DNA of 64,000 bases. Source: Vandiemenella viatica. Lineage: Eukaryota > Arthropoda > Insecta > Orthoptera > Morabidae. The position numbers were made by a program, and so were the translations under genes. The stretch covers positions 221,772,739 to 221,836,738 of the forward strand of contig CM061919.1 of NCBI GenBank assembly GCA_031002005.1. Direction: 5' to 3'. The notes beneath the pieces were generated by a model. That model did not search any database. It saw only the letters and a list, made by a program, of their open reading frames with translations, and was not told the origin of the DNA. Shown in pieces: positions 54,612 through 64,000 of the stretch (position 1 is its first letter; the number at the start of each line of letters is the position of its first letter).

Positions 54612-55465
54612 ACACGTTTAATTTCACAGTGCTTGTGCGTATGCAATATTTTTTGTTTTTCCATTGTCTGTGCAAATATAGAGATCGACTGGTTTGCCGG
54701 TCCTAGAGCAACATGTAATTGTCCGTGTGAAGCAATCCGTGTCTAGATCTAAACCGCACAATTCTAACGATGAATAATTTACCGAAAACGTTGTAAGAAT
54801 TTAAAGTTGAAATTTGTAAGGGGCAAATGTAGGTGGGTGCAGGAAAGGGGGAAAATGGATGTGTATGGAAATTACCACCGGAACGTGCGCTCCGTTGCAA
54901 TTAAATTAAATTAAATCTTCATCTTTGAAAGATCCTGTCTACAACTTTGGCCAGTAATTTTTTTACTGCGAGCCGCGTGCCGTTACAAAGCTTTGGCTGA
55001 TTGACATTTTGCAACATGATAGTTGGCACGCCGATTTTCAAGTGCAGTACGTGCGGTGGAGTCCCTGCCAGATCGAATGATTCAAAATTCTGTTGAATAA
55101 TAATAGCTTCATCTGCTTCTAGACTGTCTCGCTTTAAATGTATGACTGAATAATATTCCTAAGTTCGTGGACGTATTTGCTCTTACTCTAGCTCGTTCAC
55201 GAAGACAAGAATGATCCTTACAATTAATTTGAATTTTGGGAAATATTTTTTCAACGAATTCTTTATTTGACATTACTAAATTGCAGAAGTAATGAGACAA
55301 TGAAGATCGTCCTGAGTTCGGATCAACCGGCAACTTCCCGTTTCCAGTTTCCAGCAGTTGATGTGAGAATATCTCAAATAAATCATTTTGCTGCTGAACA
55401 CGCATATCTGTAGTTAATTTCAAGGTCTTTCCGTAAGTACAGTAATAAAATATTTCAGGCAATAT
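54612..55465 (-). pseudogene. Helitron PIF1-type helicase, C-terminal half, broken
   Basis: From 55462 the minus strand gives LKLTTDMRVQQQNDLFEIFS, then LLETGNGKLPVDPNSG and CNLVMSNKEFVEKIFP. After a frame break come FESFDLAGTPPHVLHLKIGV and LCNGTRLAVKKLLAKVVD, and past the LINE insertion GLDLDTDCFT and DLYICTDNGKTKNIAYA. In order these match the late PIF1/RecD-like helicase motifs of Helitron RepHel proteins. Those motifs are LTTNMRV, the GNG/IPxD region, the PP..L.LK.G.P..LLRN / CNGTR box, and a C-terminal CFTHGQLYVA..R. The Rep nuclease and the Walker A motif lie further upstream and are absent. Two or more frameshifts and the LINE insertion make it inactive. Confidence 0.88.
54758..54917 (+). 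mobile_element. LINE 3' tail inserted in the Helitron
   Basis: 'gatgaataatttaccgaaaa' encodes the MNNLPK-type end of the LINE ORF found at 5236. The 3' UTR ('ggcaaatgtaggtgggtgca', 'ggaacgtgcgctccgttgca') and an (ATTAA)n tail follow. It separates two collinear blocks of the helicase and is therefore younger than the Helitron. Confidence 0.8.
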
Positions 55466-55600
55466 TTATTTCATCCGCTGGTGTCTATCAAGAAGATACT
55501 AACAAAATAATTTACTTGTGTATATAAAATCACGCGCGAATTCGAATGCAACGATGTGTCAAAATTTCAAAACTATCGGTGAAGAACTTTCTGAGGTGTT

Positions 55601-55721
55601 AGATTTCCCAAATGACTCCAGGCAAGGCCATGGCCGAATTCCTTCCCATTCCTTGTCCTCCATCCTTTCCCGTCTCTAAAGACCTCGCTGTTAGAGAGAC
55701 GTTAAGCAGATAAAAAAAAAG
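55601..55721 (+). mobile_element. tRNA-derived SINE, family 1b, 5' truncated
   Basis: It begins inside the body ('agatttcccaaatgactcca'), lacks the whole tRNA head, and ends with the 1b tail ('gacctcgctgttagagagac', 'gttaagcagat', poly-A). TAGATT occurs at both edges as a possible short target duplication. Confidence 0.82.
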
Positions 55722-57657
55722 GATAGATTACCAGTGTTAACCATTCAGATATATTTCTCCGTCGCACATTAATATTACGGCCATGTAATGCGTCAAAATG
55801 ACAATTACAAGTAACTTCTCAGTATCTTCAATCTATCGCTTACTTTATCGAAATAGTAATATTTTAGTGAAAGTATTACTACCTGTAGGTCACTCTCCGC
55901 AGATTGTGATTCCTCGCTTCCTCTAATAACCAATTTGAAAACTACACGCGTAGAAAACCGACGTATGCAATTGTGATAGCTTTGTATTATTATTCTGTCC
56001 GTCATCACCGTGTCTATGCTATAGAAAGAATATGGAGAAACTCAGATTCCAACATTCTTATCGCTCTGAGTGTTGTCGATGTAAAGTCTGGAATTTTCCC
56101 ATAACAAGTAGCGATTCTAGTAGTATATATGTAGAACCGTCCATTTTCTAACCTGGTCTCGAAGCGGTGACCCTAGTTTAAAACATATTTTGGTGTGGTG
56201 CGATAGACGTCACAGAGTGTGGAAATCTCGATACAAATTGGCTGAACGTATCTCGTGGTTTGATACAGTTTAGCGGCGAAACAGAATTGGAAAAGCAATT
56301 CGGTTTTGATACACTTCAGAGTGAAAGCTCAAATGTTATTGGATGATAGTATTATGTAGAAATTTATAGTATATCAGAGTTGAATGACTTTTTTCACCCT
56401 AACTTCTAAAGAGATTTATACATAATACATATTAGAGTCGCTATTAAAAAATCAACGTAAAACAGGCCATTTCATCCATTTGCAGTGTACGTGCTCCGTA
56501 CATTTGTGTTACGTATTTCTGGCCGCCTTATATAATATTCGAGGAGAAAGTTGGTTCTTCTGTCGAGGCATTCGGACATGGTGTGGGGTTCGTTTTCGAG
56601 ACGAGTAGGCGTGTATTGAAAGTTTTGTTTTATTGACTCTAATGACTGAAAAAATTTTCACTGTGTTTTAAATATTTCCCAAATTTCCGTTGGTTTCACC
56701 ATTTTTTTATTCTAGTACGAGTTGATTGTGTTTTAGCATGGTGGTAGCTTGGTGACCCAAACCGATTTATACTTATTGCCGCGAATCTGGCATTGTTATC
56801 ATCTTAGGGCTTGGTTTATTTTATTAGGCTCTTAATTTAAACTACACTACCTTCGTATTTTCACTGTCATGTGTGGCAAGAAAGTTCTTGCAAACCAGAT
56901 TAGTTTTGTTGGTGAGAGCGCAGCATGCAACATATTTTGCTGTTGAATATTTTTTTTGCGGATGTTGTCAGACGGGAAGGTGTGACACTGTGTTGCTTGT
57001 TTGCGTTTCCCTGGCAGAACCTTCTACCTGTTGTGTTTGGCAGTCGGTTTCAGTTGTTGATCCGACGTGTTTAACGTGCGTGGACGTCGTGTAGAAAGCA
57101 CGAATCGGGTTGAATCTGATCGTATTATGATTTTTTGAGGGTGGTATCGGTGTGTTTCTGACGCAGCGCAGACTAAAAGGTGATGTTGGAGGGGAGAGGC
57201 CCTCGGGGAGACGAGGTGTCTGAGAACAGCTCTCGACTGACGAGAGGATCCACGTCGCGTCGCGCTGCATATAATGGAGCCAGCGCGATCGATCACTGTA
57301 TCATACCCTCCCCATCTCGTTTCCTCTCACCACTACTACAAACTAGGTAATTACGATTCATGATGTATTATTTAAAGTACTAATAAATATCCCAGGCCTA
57401 TCAGTAGAAAGTATATGCAGAGTGAATGAAAGCTGGTTTCAAATAATGACGTTACTTTTGTTCTAATCCTACACTTAAAACTATATTTGGAAAGAACAAC
57501 TTGAAAAAGATGCATTTGTTAAATTGTATCGGATTTTCCTGTTTTTGCGATACTTTTTTTTTGAGTGGCTTTAGGATCACGAAAGTTAAAAAAAGCTTGG
57601 TGTGGTCTCTGTAGAAATAGACTACCACAAATTTATTTTCCTCACTTTTACTGTTGC
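55722..57657. other. Unassigned sequence
   Basis: A GC-richer block at 57150-57310 has a CATATAA at about 57268 followed about 27 bases later by TCACTG. It could be a TATA/initiator pair, but the match is poor and no downstream frame is convincing. Confidence 0.3.
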
Positions 57658-58041
57658 GGGAGCGTCCATAAACTACGTAGCTCCATTTTGGCCGCCGTGA
57701 AGCCCCGTCCCCCCAAGTAGCCCGACATTGCTTTTGGCTCTATCTTACCCCCTCCCACGCAGCTTTTTCCCCCTATTGATTCCAGAAGACATTTTGTTCC
57801 GTTTTCTCTTGTCAGACTATCATAAATTACATACTGAGATAATTAAATGGCGGAAATAATTATTCACACGCTGTTGTGTGTTCTGTACCTCATTTTAACT
57901 GTAACAAATATGAATGGAAAGCTATGTGGCCAGGCTCGGAACCCCCTCCCTCCAAGTAGCCGAGCGTAACTTTCCAGAAAATCCTCCCCCCTTTTTTTTC
58001 CCCCTCATCTAGACCAAACCACGTAGTTTATGGACGCTCCC
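57658..58041. mobile_element. Foldback element, GGGAGCGTCC(A)TAAACTACG family
   Basis: A 384-bp element with near-perfect inverted ends (gggagcgtccataaactacg and its complement). The internal C-rich blocks 'cccccaagtagcccgacatt' and 'cctccaagtagccgagcg' are direct repeats. It is closely related to the copy at 19769-20128. Confidence 0.85.
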
Positions 58042-59369
58042 TACTGAACGATTCGAGTAAAAAGTAAGAAGTGCAAGTAAGTTTCTATTTTTTGCGATAA
58101 CTGCGAGGCTTCATAACAAATTTTTTGTTATTGATTGCGATCAATATATCAGCGCCCAAGTTGATACTTCCTGGTGTAATCAATGTCGACAAATAAATGA
58201 CACACTACTGTGATCTGCGGCTTCACCATCAATCTTAAAAGCTTGAGAAAACTGTATCCATTTCTATAAATCCGTGATGTGTTAAATATTGGGACATTCG
58301 TAATATGAAAGTAACAGTAATCGAGGGTGCCCCTGCCGACAACAGAGTTGAAAACTGGGCACCTACATTTAAGCTAGGGACAACCAGCACTGAAGATGAG
58401 GAGACAACGCGGACAAGAATACTCATAATTTTTTGTTTTCTTTTCATTGCCTATAAAATTATTTGCAGTGTCAGACACTATGCGGTGTCGTCAGCTGTGT
58501 TGAGTAAACAGTAACCCTTGATTTTCAGTCGTAAGTGACTCTGACCAGCCGATAATGTGGAGTATGCTTTCGTGGAGAGATGAAGTGGCTTCGAGTTGGA
58601 ATATGCTGTGTTGATTGTTTTGGAGAAGGTGCAATCTTACAGGCTGGTGGGAAACTACCTGACCATTACTTCCATGAGACAGATACGTCAGTGAGTGCGT
58701 ACGGCCAAGGTGGCCTAAAATAATGTAAAGTAACAAGGGCTTAAGGGCGCGAGTCATTTGAACAAAAGGCTTAAACATAAATATTTCAAGTCATTTATCT
58801 TACCCCAAGCCGCTTAATCGATTGACATGGCTGCGCATGTAAAGGCTGGTCCAAGGGGCATACTACTTTAAAGTTAAGCTGACGCTCAAAATTAGATAAT
58901 TTACAGACTCCTGGCGGGACTAGAATGAGATCCTAAAGTAAAACGCCCTAATATCCGTTCGGCATATTGAGGAGATATGTATGAACAGTAGTTCGCATTA
59001 TGACGAAGTACTAGCAAATGGGAAAGGTTCCCGCACTTTGGCTGACGATAGCAGATCAGACGGCAGTGAGAAGGCAGGGTCTGAAAAATCTAGCCCTCTT
59101 TGAAGCCAGCACAGTGATTAGACGAAATCTCAGCCTATCACTTCAGCTTAGAATTAAACCAACAGTGAATGCAGTGGTGGAAGTTCTCCAGTTCTCGCGA
59201 TCCAAAAAAGGTGGGTGTGTTTTCTGAAAGGGAAAGTTCCTGTGGTGTTTTTCTTTTCTTTTATTGTTCTGAAAGTGTGCTGCTTGTAGATAAACTGAAA
59301 AACTGTGAAACGGTCACGGAGGCATGTCACGCTAAACGTGTTAAGCAACTGGGAGGAGCTATAAGATAG
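58042..59369. other. Unassigned sequence
   Basis: The 69- and 70-codon frames at 58235-58514 overlap on opposite strands. No motif. Confidence 0.35.
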
Positions 59370-59575
59370 CAAACCTGGTGGGAGAATGGTAACGCTCTGG
59401 AGGACGCAGGTTCGAATCCCCGTCCGGCCAGCCAGGTTTCGTTTTATCATGGTTTCCCGAAATCGCGCCAGCTGAATACCGAGATGGTTTCTTGAAAATT
59501 CCTTCCTGTTAATTGCTTCCAGTCTTCCTTCTTTAATAACGTCGACGAGGTGCAAAGCCCGAAGAAAAAGAAGCA
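59370..59575 (+). mobile_element. tRNA-derived SINE, family 1
   Basis: Shortened head ('ggtgggagaatggtaacgct' then directly 'ctggaggacgcagg'), B box GGTTCGAATCCCCG at 59409-59422, 'tcgttttatcatggtttccc', 'gctgaataccgagatggttt' and tail 'aataacgtcgacgaggtgca' plus 'aagccc'. Confidence 0.85.
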
Positions 59576-60364
59576 GTAAGGGAAAAGAGAAGAGGCAAGT
59601 TGTGACTGACTTTGTCCTGTCTTTATAAGTCTCTGATGAAACAGATCTCAAATCCCCAATCATGAATTACATGCATCAAGTCGGATAATGTCATGGTGAC
59701 TTCGTATATACTTAATATTTTTATTTTTTTTGTATTTTTTAAGAAACTTTTTACTGTTGGTATAAAATCGCCATCGGAAGTGTGTGGAGCTCAGTGTTGA
59801 AAACAAGCAACCTACCTTTAATTCAATTACAGATGATGTAATGAGTGAAAGATCATGATTTTACCATACGATCCTCATACCATTATTAGTGACTTCAGTT
59901 TGTAATATACTTCTAAGTTTTTATACACTTAGACAAATGTTTTCTCTAAAACTTGAAGCAAAAATAGAATTAATAGTATTGAGTTGTAGCAGGAAAAAAG
60001 GAAAGGTCATTGTCTGTCAGTGCATGTTCTGTTGCATTAACTTGATCTACCTGACATTCTTTTCAAAACTACAGCCGAACGTATCTCTCGTAGCAAGAAA
60101 TCCAGTAGGTTGGTCTTCCAAACAAAATGCCTCTCGTATATGGTCCGAAAATGACTGTGGAGACGATTGCAAGAAGCACACAGTTTACGGCACCGATGAC
60201 AGGTATTTCCGGGAGGGACTGCTGAGCTGAGGTGCTGCCATTTTTCCTCAACTGTTCATTTTCTTTCTTGCGCTGCCTCTTAGTCCCTGATTGACGGCGA
60301 TTTTGTTTTTTGTTTTTTTTGTTTTTCAAAACTTTATATATATATATATGTGTACATACATACA
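59576..60364. other. Unassigned, with a (TA)n run
   Basis: A (TA)n tract lies at 60335-60349 next to GT/CATA repeats. No coding signal. Confidence 0.35.
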
Positions 60365-61170
60365 CGTGTTTGTCCCTATGTTTCCCTTTTCAGCCACCAA
60401 TACCTAGCACGGATCACTGGTGATTGTATGTGGTAGTAGCATGGAGTTTCCTACTGTGAGGATGTGGGAGATAAGGTAGTTGAAAGTTGTTGATCAAGGA
60501 CATTTTCATATTTCGACCAAAGACATGCGTGTCCGTATATTTCACTTTGCTGCCACAACTACATAGCGCAGATCACTGGTGTTTGTGTGTGATAGTAGCA
60601 TCGAGTCTCCCATCGTGCGCTATGGTGGTTGAAAATGGTCGACCCGGGGCACTTTCATATTCCGACCAAAGACGTGTGTGTCACTATGATACACTTTTTA
60701 GGCAAAACTATCTAGCACAGATCACTGGTGTTCGTGTGTGGTAGTTGCGATACATTCACCGATCGTCCACAACGTTGGCCGAATTTCGGTAACTGTGGTA
60801 GTGTGGGAGATATTGTGGTTGAAAGAGGCCGACCAAGGGTATTTTCGTATTTCGACCAAAGACATGTGTCTCCGTATGTGTCACTCTGCTGCCACAACTA
60901 CATAGCATAGATCATTGGTGTTTGTGTATCGTAGTGGTATCGCATCTCCTATCGTGTACTATAGTGGTTAGATGTCGGTAGCTATGGGGATTTGGGAGAT
61001 ATGGTGGTTGATAGTGGTCGACCTGGGCCACTTTCATATTTCAACCGAAGACGTGTGTGTCCCTATATTTCACTTTGCACCAATAAATACCCTGCGCAGA
61101 TCACTGATGTGTGCGGTATTAGCCTCGAGTCTCCTAACGTGCACTATGGTGGTTGCATGTCGGTAGTTGT
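60365..61170 (+). repeat. Tandem array, about five units of 150-190 bp
   Basis: The marker 'agatcactggtgtttgtgtg' (with variants) recurs at 60411, 60570, 60719, 60909 and 61098, giving spacings of 159, 149, 190 and 189. Each unit also has 'catatttcgaccaaagac', 'gtgtgtccctatatttcact', a 'gtggttgaaagtggtcgacc'-type string and 'ctcctatcgtgtgctat'. Short units lack about 40 bases of the 190-bp form. The units are diverged, so it is an old minisatellite or satellite fragment. Apparent open frames follow the repeat. Confidence 0.85.
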
Positions 61171-62447
61171 CAATCAAAATTCTTGCTCCGTCATTTCTAT
61201 TTTGTTCCTTACACCGAATTTTGGAGTTCCTAAGTGTATTTAAAGTTGTTTTAGCAACAGTTTCTATGCTTACGATGAATAATTCTGCACCTAAATAAAA
61301 AAATTGAATTTCGTTTTAACGTTAAAGAAGCGAAAGCTGGAAAACGTGTTTAAACAGTCCGATTGATTTCAGCGCATAGCATCAATTTCGCAAGTTACGG
61401 TACATTTAACATTGTTAATAATCTAATTTAAGGCAAATCTCAGATTTAGATAAAAAGTTTAAAATAATTCTTATCTATTCATAACTAAGACCTGATAGTT
61501 TATTCTTTTTCTACATTGAAATGTATTCGTATTTTCGCTTACATTTTAATTAGCTGGGTGGGGTAGTGACTCCAGGGGATCTTCTGTTCTAGTTCTTTCT
61601 GGATCACCGCTGTTTTTTATTAAATGTGGTATTTATTGTGTTGTTCTTTGCGCATATCACAATATTATAAGTGTAGCTGGTTGAAAGTCTTTAAAAATGT
61701 CTTTAGTACAGAATAATATTATAAAAGTGCTGATGTCTCCCTTCTGGGGTCCATATTTGATAGGCTAGAGTGAGGTGTAAGTCCTCAGACGGGGCCCCAC
61801 GCCCGTAGCCGGGAGCTAGGCCATACGAAAGCGCTCTGGTGTTTACTTGATGTTTTGCTTGCATTTCTGGCGTAACTCGGCCCGCACATGTCGACCATAT
61901 GTGATACAGCGCCTCGATATTGCCCACACGGAGCCAGCCCAGTGTTATCCTTTTAAAAATCTGTGTCTTGTTTTATAGAGGTACCTATGCTGACCTAAAT
62001 TCTCATGGGATTGAATGCGTCGCTAGGAGCAGTCGTGATGTTTCGGAGCAGTGGACGTAATAGTGCACCTGCCCGACACTAATTAGAGTTACGCTCATTA
62101 GCGAGAGATAAGCTCGCACGGGTTTGGGATAATGGCGGCATTAGAGAAGCTCCAGGAAACTGGCGCCGGAGTTGTAAATTTGTTGAGAGCAAGTTCTCCG
62201 TTTCACCGGGTCCCACGCGCTTAACAAGGTTCAGCCCTACCTGGAGTAATGGTTTAATATGGTACATACGGCCTTTTGAATGTTTTAGTGTAATTTTTGT
62301 AAATCCCCGGAAAACAATCGTGCTTTCTTCTCATGTAAATTTGTGTTGCAAAAGGTGGTGGGGACAGTCATGTTTTCAATTAAGTGGGAAAACTGCAGAC
62401 GAATCAAATCTATACAAAAGCTAGATCGTACGTGTACTTCCCTCATA
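61171..62447. other. Unassigned sequence
   Basis: A GC-richer block at 61770-61930 and another at 62050-62240. The minus-strand frame 61703-61927 (IWSTCAGRVTPEMQ and more) is unrecognised. They could be a decayed retroelement, but no diagnostic motif is present. Confidence 0.3.
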
Positions 62448-62777
62448 TGAGGGTTATTTTTTAAATAAGGTCCATTTTTAATAAGAAGCAAAGTTCTGTA
62501 AATATCGTTAAAATATATTTATTCCCATATTTACATCTATTTTCCTACGTAATTTCCATTTTTGTTCAAACATTTGTCATACCGTTCAACGAAATTTTTG
62601 AATTCCGATGTCAAAGAAACCTGCCGACATGACTGAGGATTCTTATTTCTTCGTCGTCGTTGAACCGTTGACCGTTAAGAAAATCCTTTAAATATAAGTG
62701 AAAATCACTGCGTGCAAGGTCTGGACCGTAAGGTGGACGTTCCAGTTGTTCCCATCACGTCACGTACTAAACCCTCA
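62448..62777 (-). mobile_element. Internally deleted mariner
   Basis: A 330-bp element beginning TGAGGGTTATTTTTTAAAT and ending AAACCCTCA, with TA dinucleotides at 62446-62447 and 62778-62779. Only the 3' part of the transposase remains (next entry). The left flank CCCTCA next to TA makes a CCCTCATATGAGGG palindrome at the junction. It is a different mariner lineage from the copy at 16492. It lies 34 bp left of the third P-like copy. Confidence 0.8.
62540..62752 (-). pseudogene. mariner transposase C-terminus, broken
   Basis: The minus strand reads PPYGPDLARSDFHLYLKDFL, which contains the third catalytic Asp region (YSPDLAPSDFHLF in intact mariners). LNGQRFNDDEE and, after a stop and a frame change, FVERYDKCLNKNGNYVGK follow, the normal mariner C-terminus. 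The N-terminal DNA-binding domain and the first two catalytic Asp residues are deleted, so no activity is possible. Motifs such as YDKCLN..G.YV differ from the irritans-like copy (EHRWVKCIELKGDYVEK). Confidence 0.85.
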
Positions 62778-62811
62778 TAAATTGAGGTGGTCTGCCTGGT
62801 CATTGCTCATC

Positions 62812-63963
62812 CGTGGAGGAAAGAAAAGTGTGAAGGCGACCCAAAAGACTTTCACCACGCACTGTAGTGAAGTAGGGTGGGGAGGTCGCCATATTTGGAT
62901 TTCCCTAGAAAAACGGGGAATATGCACACACCTCAAGAGGATGATATGATAACCGTGGCACCGCAATTTGATGATGGATTATTATGTAACTCTACGAGAC
63001 AAATCAAAACTGAAGAATAATTTTTTATATATATCCTGCTTAATTCTCGATATATACTATCTCAAAAGTTAAGTGTTTTGGGTTTAAATTCAGAAGAAAA
63101 ATTTTCCCAAAGTGAAATTTGATTATATGTAACATGACGAGACAAATCGAAAGTAAATAACATTTTTCGATATCTCGCTTAGTTCTCGAGATATACTGTC
63201 TCCAAATTGAGGTGGTTAGGTTGGGATGCGGCATGGTCCAAAAAATAATTTTGCCAAAGCTACTACGAACTACATGCTGCATATGCAGAGTGGGTGTTAT
63301 ATATTTTTTTTTTTTTTACTACACCTTTTGGTTAGGTTGAAACGCGGCCTGGACCAGAATAAAAACGTCACCAAAGCCACAAGGAACTATAGCTACGAGA
63401 GGAACTAAGGAAGATATTAAAAAAATTTACTCTTGATTATCGATTGGTTTCGTCGATTTACATGAGAATTACCAAATTCCTTCGCCACAGTTATGATAGC
63501 GCTGCCCACCTCAACACACAAAATTTATTGCGAACTACAGACTTTCAATACTTGTTTACAATTAGGCTAGCCTATTATGTGGAGAATAGTAAGTCTACAC
63601 TACACCAACAAATATTTGAGAAAAACGTCATCCTATTGAAAGCAATAAATAAATCTATCATGATAGGCCCTAATCTTGCAGATACCTATTAAACACTTCA
63701 AAAACAATAATTACAATGTGACTAAATTATAAAACGGTATTCCAGGTTATTTCCTATCTGGTCTGTTTGTACAACCGTAAACAACACAAGCTGGCATTAT
63801 AAAAAACTTTGAAATATTAGAAAATGAAATAATTACAGCAGCAAACAGTGCAAAATAGCGCAATCTATTATGGCCGCCGCGCATGCGCAATAGGAGCAGA
63901 ATGCTTACAGGAGGCTTCACAGATTTAGCGGTATTTCGCCTCCTCTCTTTTCCTTCCTCCATT
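62812..63963 (-). mobile_element. P-superfamily-like non-autonomous element, copy C
   Basis: A 1,152-bp, more diverged member of the 7084/8899 family, in the orientation of copy B. Ends CGTGGAGGAAAG and CCTTCCTCCATT. Flanks TGCTCATC and GGCTCATT share 6 of 8 bases, a decayed 8-bp target duplication. It keeps the GC-rich left end (with 'cctcaagaggatgatatgat' and 'aaccgtggcaccgcaatttg', shared with copy B), two clear ~150-bp subrepeats and the THAP exon near the right end. It lost about 560 bp of the AT-rich middle compared with copy B. Confidence 0.78.
63726..63797 (-). pseudogene. THAP first exon, copy C, with premature stop
   Basis: The minus strand opens MPACVVYGCTNRPDRK at 63797 and then meets TAA, where copies A and B have a Glu or Lys codon. 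The sequence continues PGIPFYNLV. The donor site aligned to GTAAGT in copy B reads ATAATT here. With the same first cysteine pair and N-R motif it is clearly homologous to the THAP exons in copies A and B, but it is dead twice over. Confidence 0.78.
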
Positions 63964-64000
63964 GGCTCATTTAACCCCACCGTCATGGGAATATTCTCAC

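Larger units (their letters stand above)
54535..55600 (-). mobile_element. Helitron remnant, minus strand
   Basis: Contains the C-terminal half of a Helitron helicase (54612-55465) and, on the minus strand, a 3' terminal region. That region, CCACAGCAACGCGTGG followed by CCGGGTTACAGATAG, is a short GC hairpin near the end as Helitrons have; the expected CTAG end reads ATAG. The 5' limit is uncertain. The block 55500-55600 (tgtcaaaatttcaaaactat and relatives) is a repeat word often seen around such elements. A LINE tail (54758-54917) and a truncated SINE (55601-55721) interrupt or bound it. Confidence 0.75.

Noticed and set aside
57268..57300. Core promoter (TATA plus initiator)
   Set aside because: The initiator match is poor and no transcript or coding sequence follows.
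60365..61170. CRISPR-like array
   Set aside because: The units are 150-190 bp with diverged sequence throughout, with no short exact repeats and unique spacers, and the genome is eukaryotic.

Overview
The window reads as non-coding DNA from a large, repeat-rich animal genome, most likely an arthropod and probably an insect. This rests on an irritans-like mariner, short P-superfamily-like elements carrying a THAP exon, a Helitron helicase remnant and abundant tRNA-derived SINEs. I cannot name the species. I found no convincing host exon, no intact gene, no functional RNA gene and no prokaryotic-style operon. Every protein signal I recognise belongs to a decayed transposable element, so the segment is either intergenic or inside a very long intron.

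Layout. 1-3286: the 3' tail of a LINE, a SINE scrap, then unassigned sequence. 3287-10910: one hAT transposon that split an older SINE. It has an 8-bp target duplication, GTTATTAG, at 3279-3286 and 10911-10918. The hAT contains a LINE 3' end (5236-6162), which itself contains a GC-rich foldback element (5560-5845). It also contains two P-like elements in opposite orientation (7084-8838 and 8899-10613), each with its own perfect 8-bp target duplication. 11-16 kb: SINEs, a C-rich foldback element and CpG-richer unassigned sequence. 16492-17777: a full-length but broken mariner beside a (GT)35 run. 18-26 kb: SINEs, a foldback element, a (CA)/(CT) microsatellite and a minus-strand LINE interrupted by a SINE. 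26-41 kb: mostly unassigned, with scattered SINEs, a second foldback family and two short hAT derivatives. 41845-46220: a second, different hAT with a BED-finger/transposase pseudogene, an intron and a nested short element. 46-54 kb: SINEs (one inserted in another), a decayed LINE reverse transcriptase and a foldback element. 54535-55600: a Helitron remnant cut by a LINE tail. 57-62 kb: a foldback element, a SINE and an array of about five 150-190-bp tandem units. 62448-63963: an internally deleted mariner next to a third P-like element.

The elements act together only as a stratified record of insertion. Target duplications and interruptions give relative ages: SINE, then hAT, then LINE and P-like copies, then foldback insertion. 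The most unusual content is the set of three short P-like elements that retain only the first THAP-domain exon and about three tandem ~150-bp subrepeats. Two of them sit back to back 44 bp apart.

All calls come from reading the sequence by eye. Boundaries marked by target duplications are exact; the others are good to roughly 10-40 bases.
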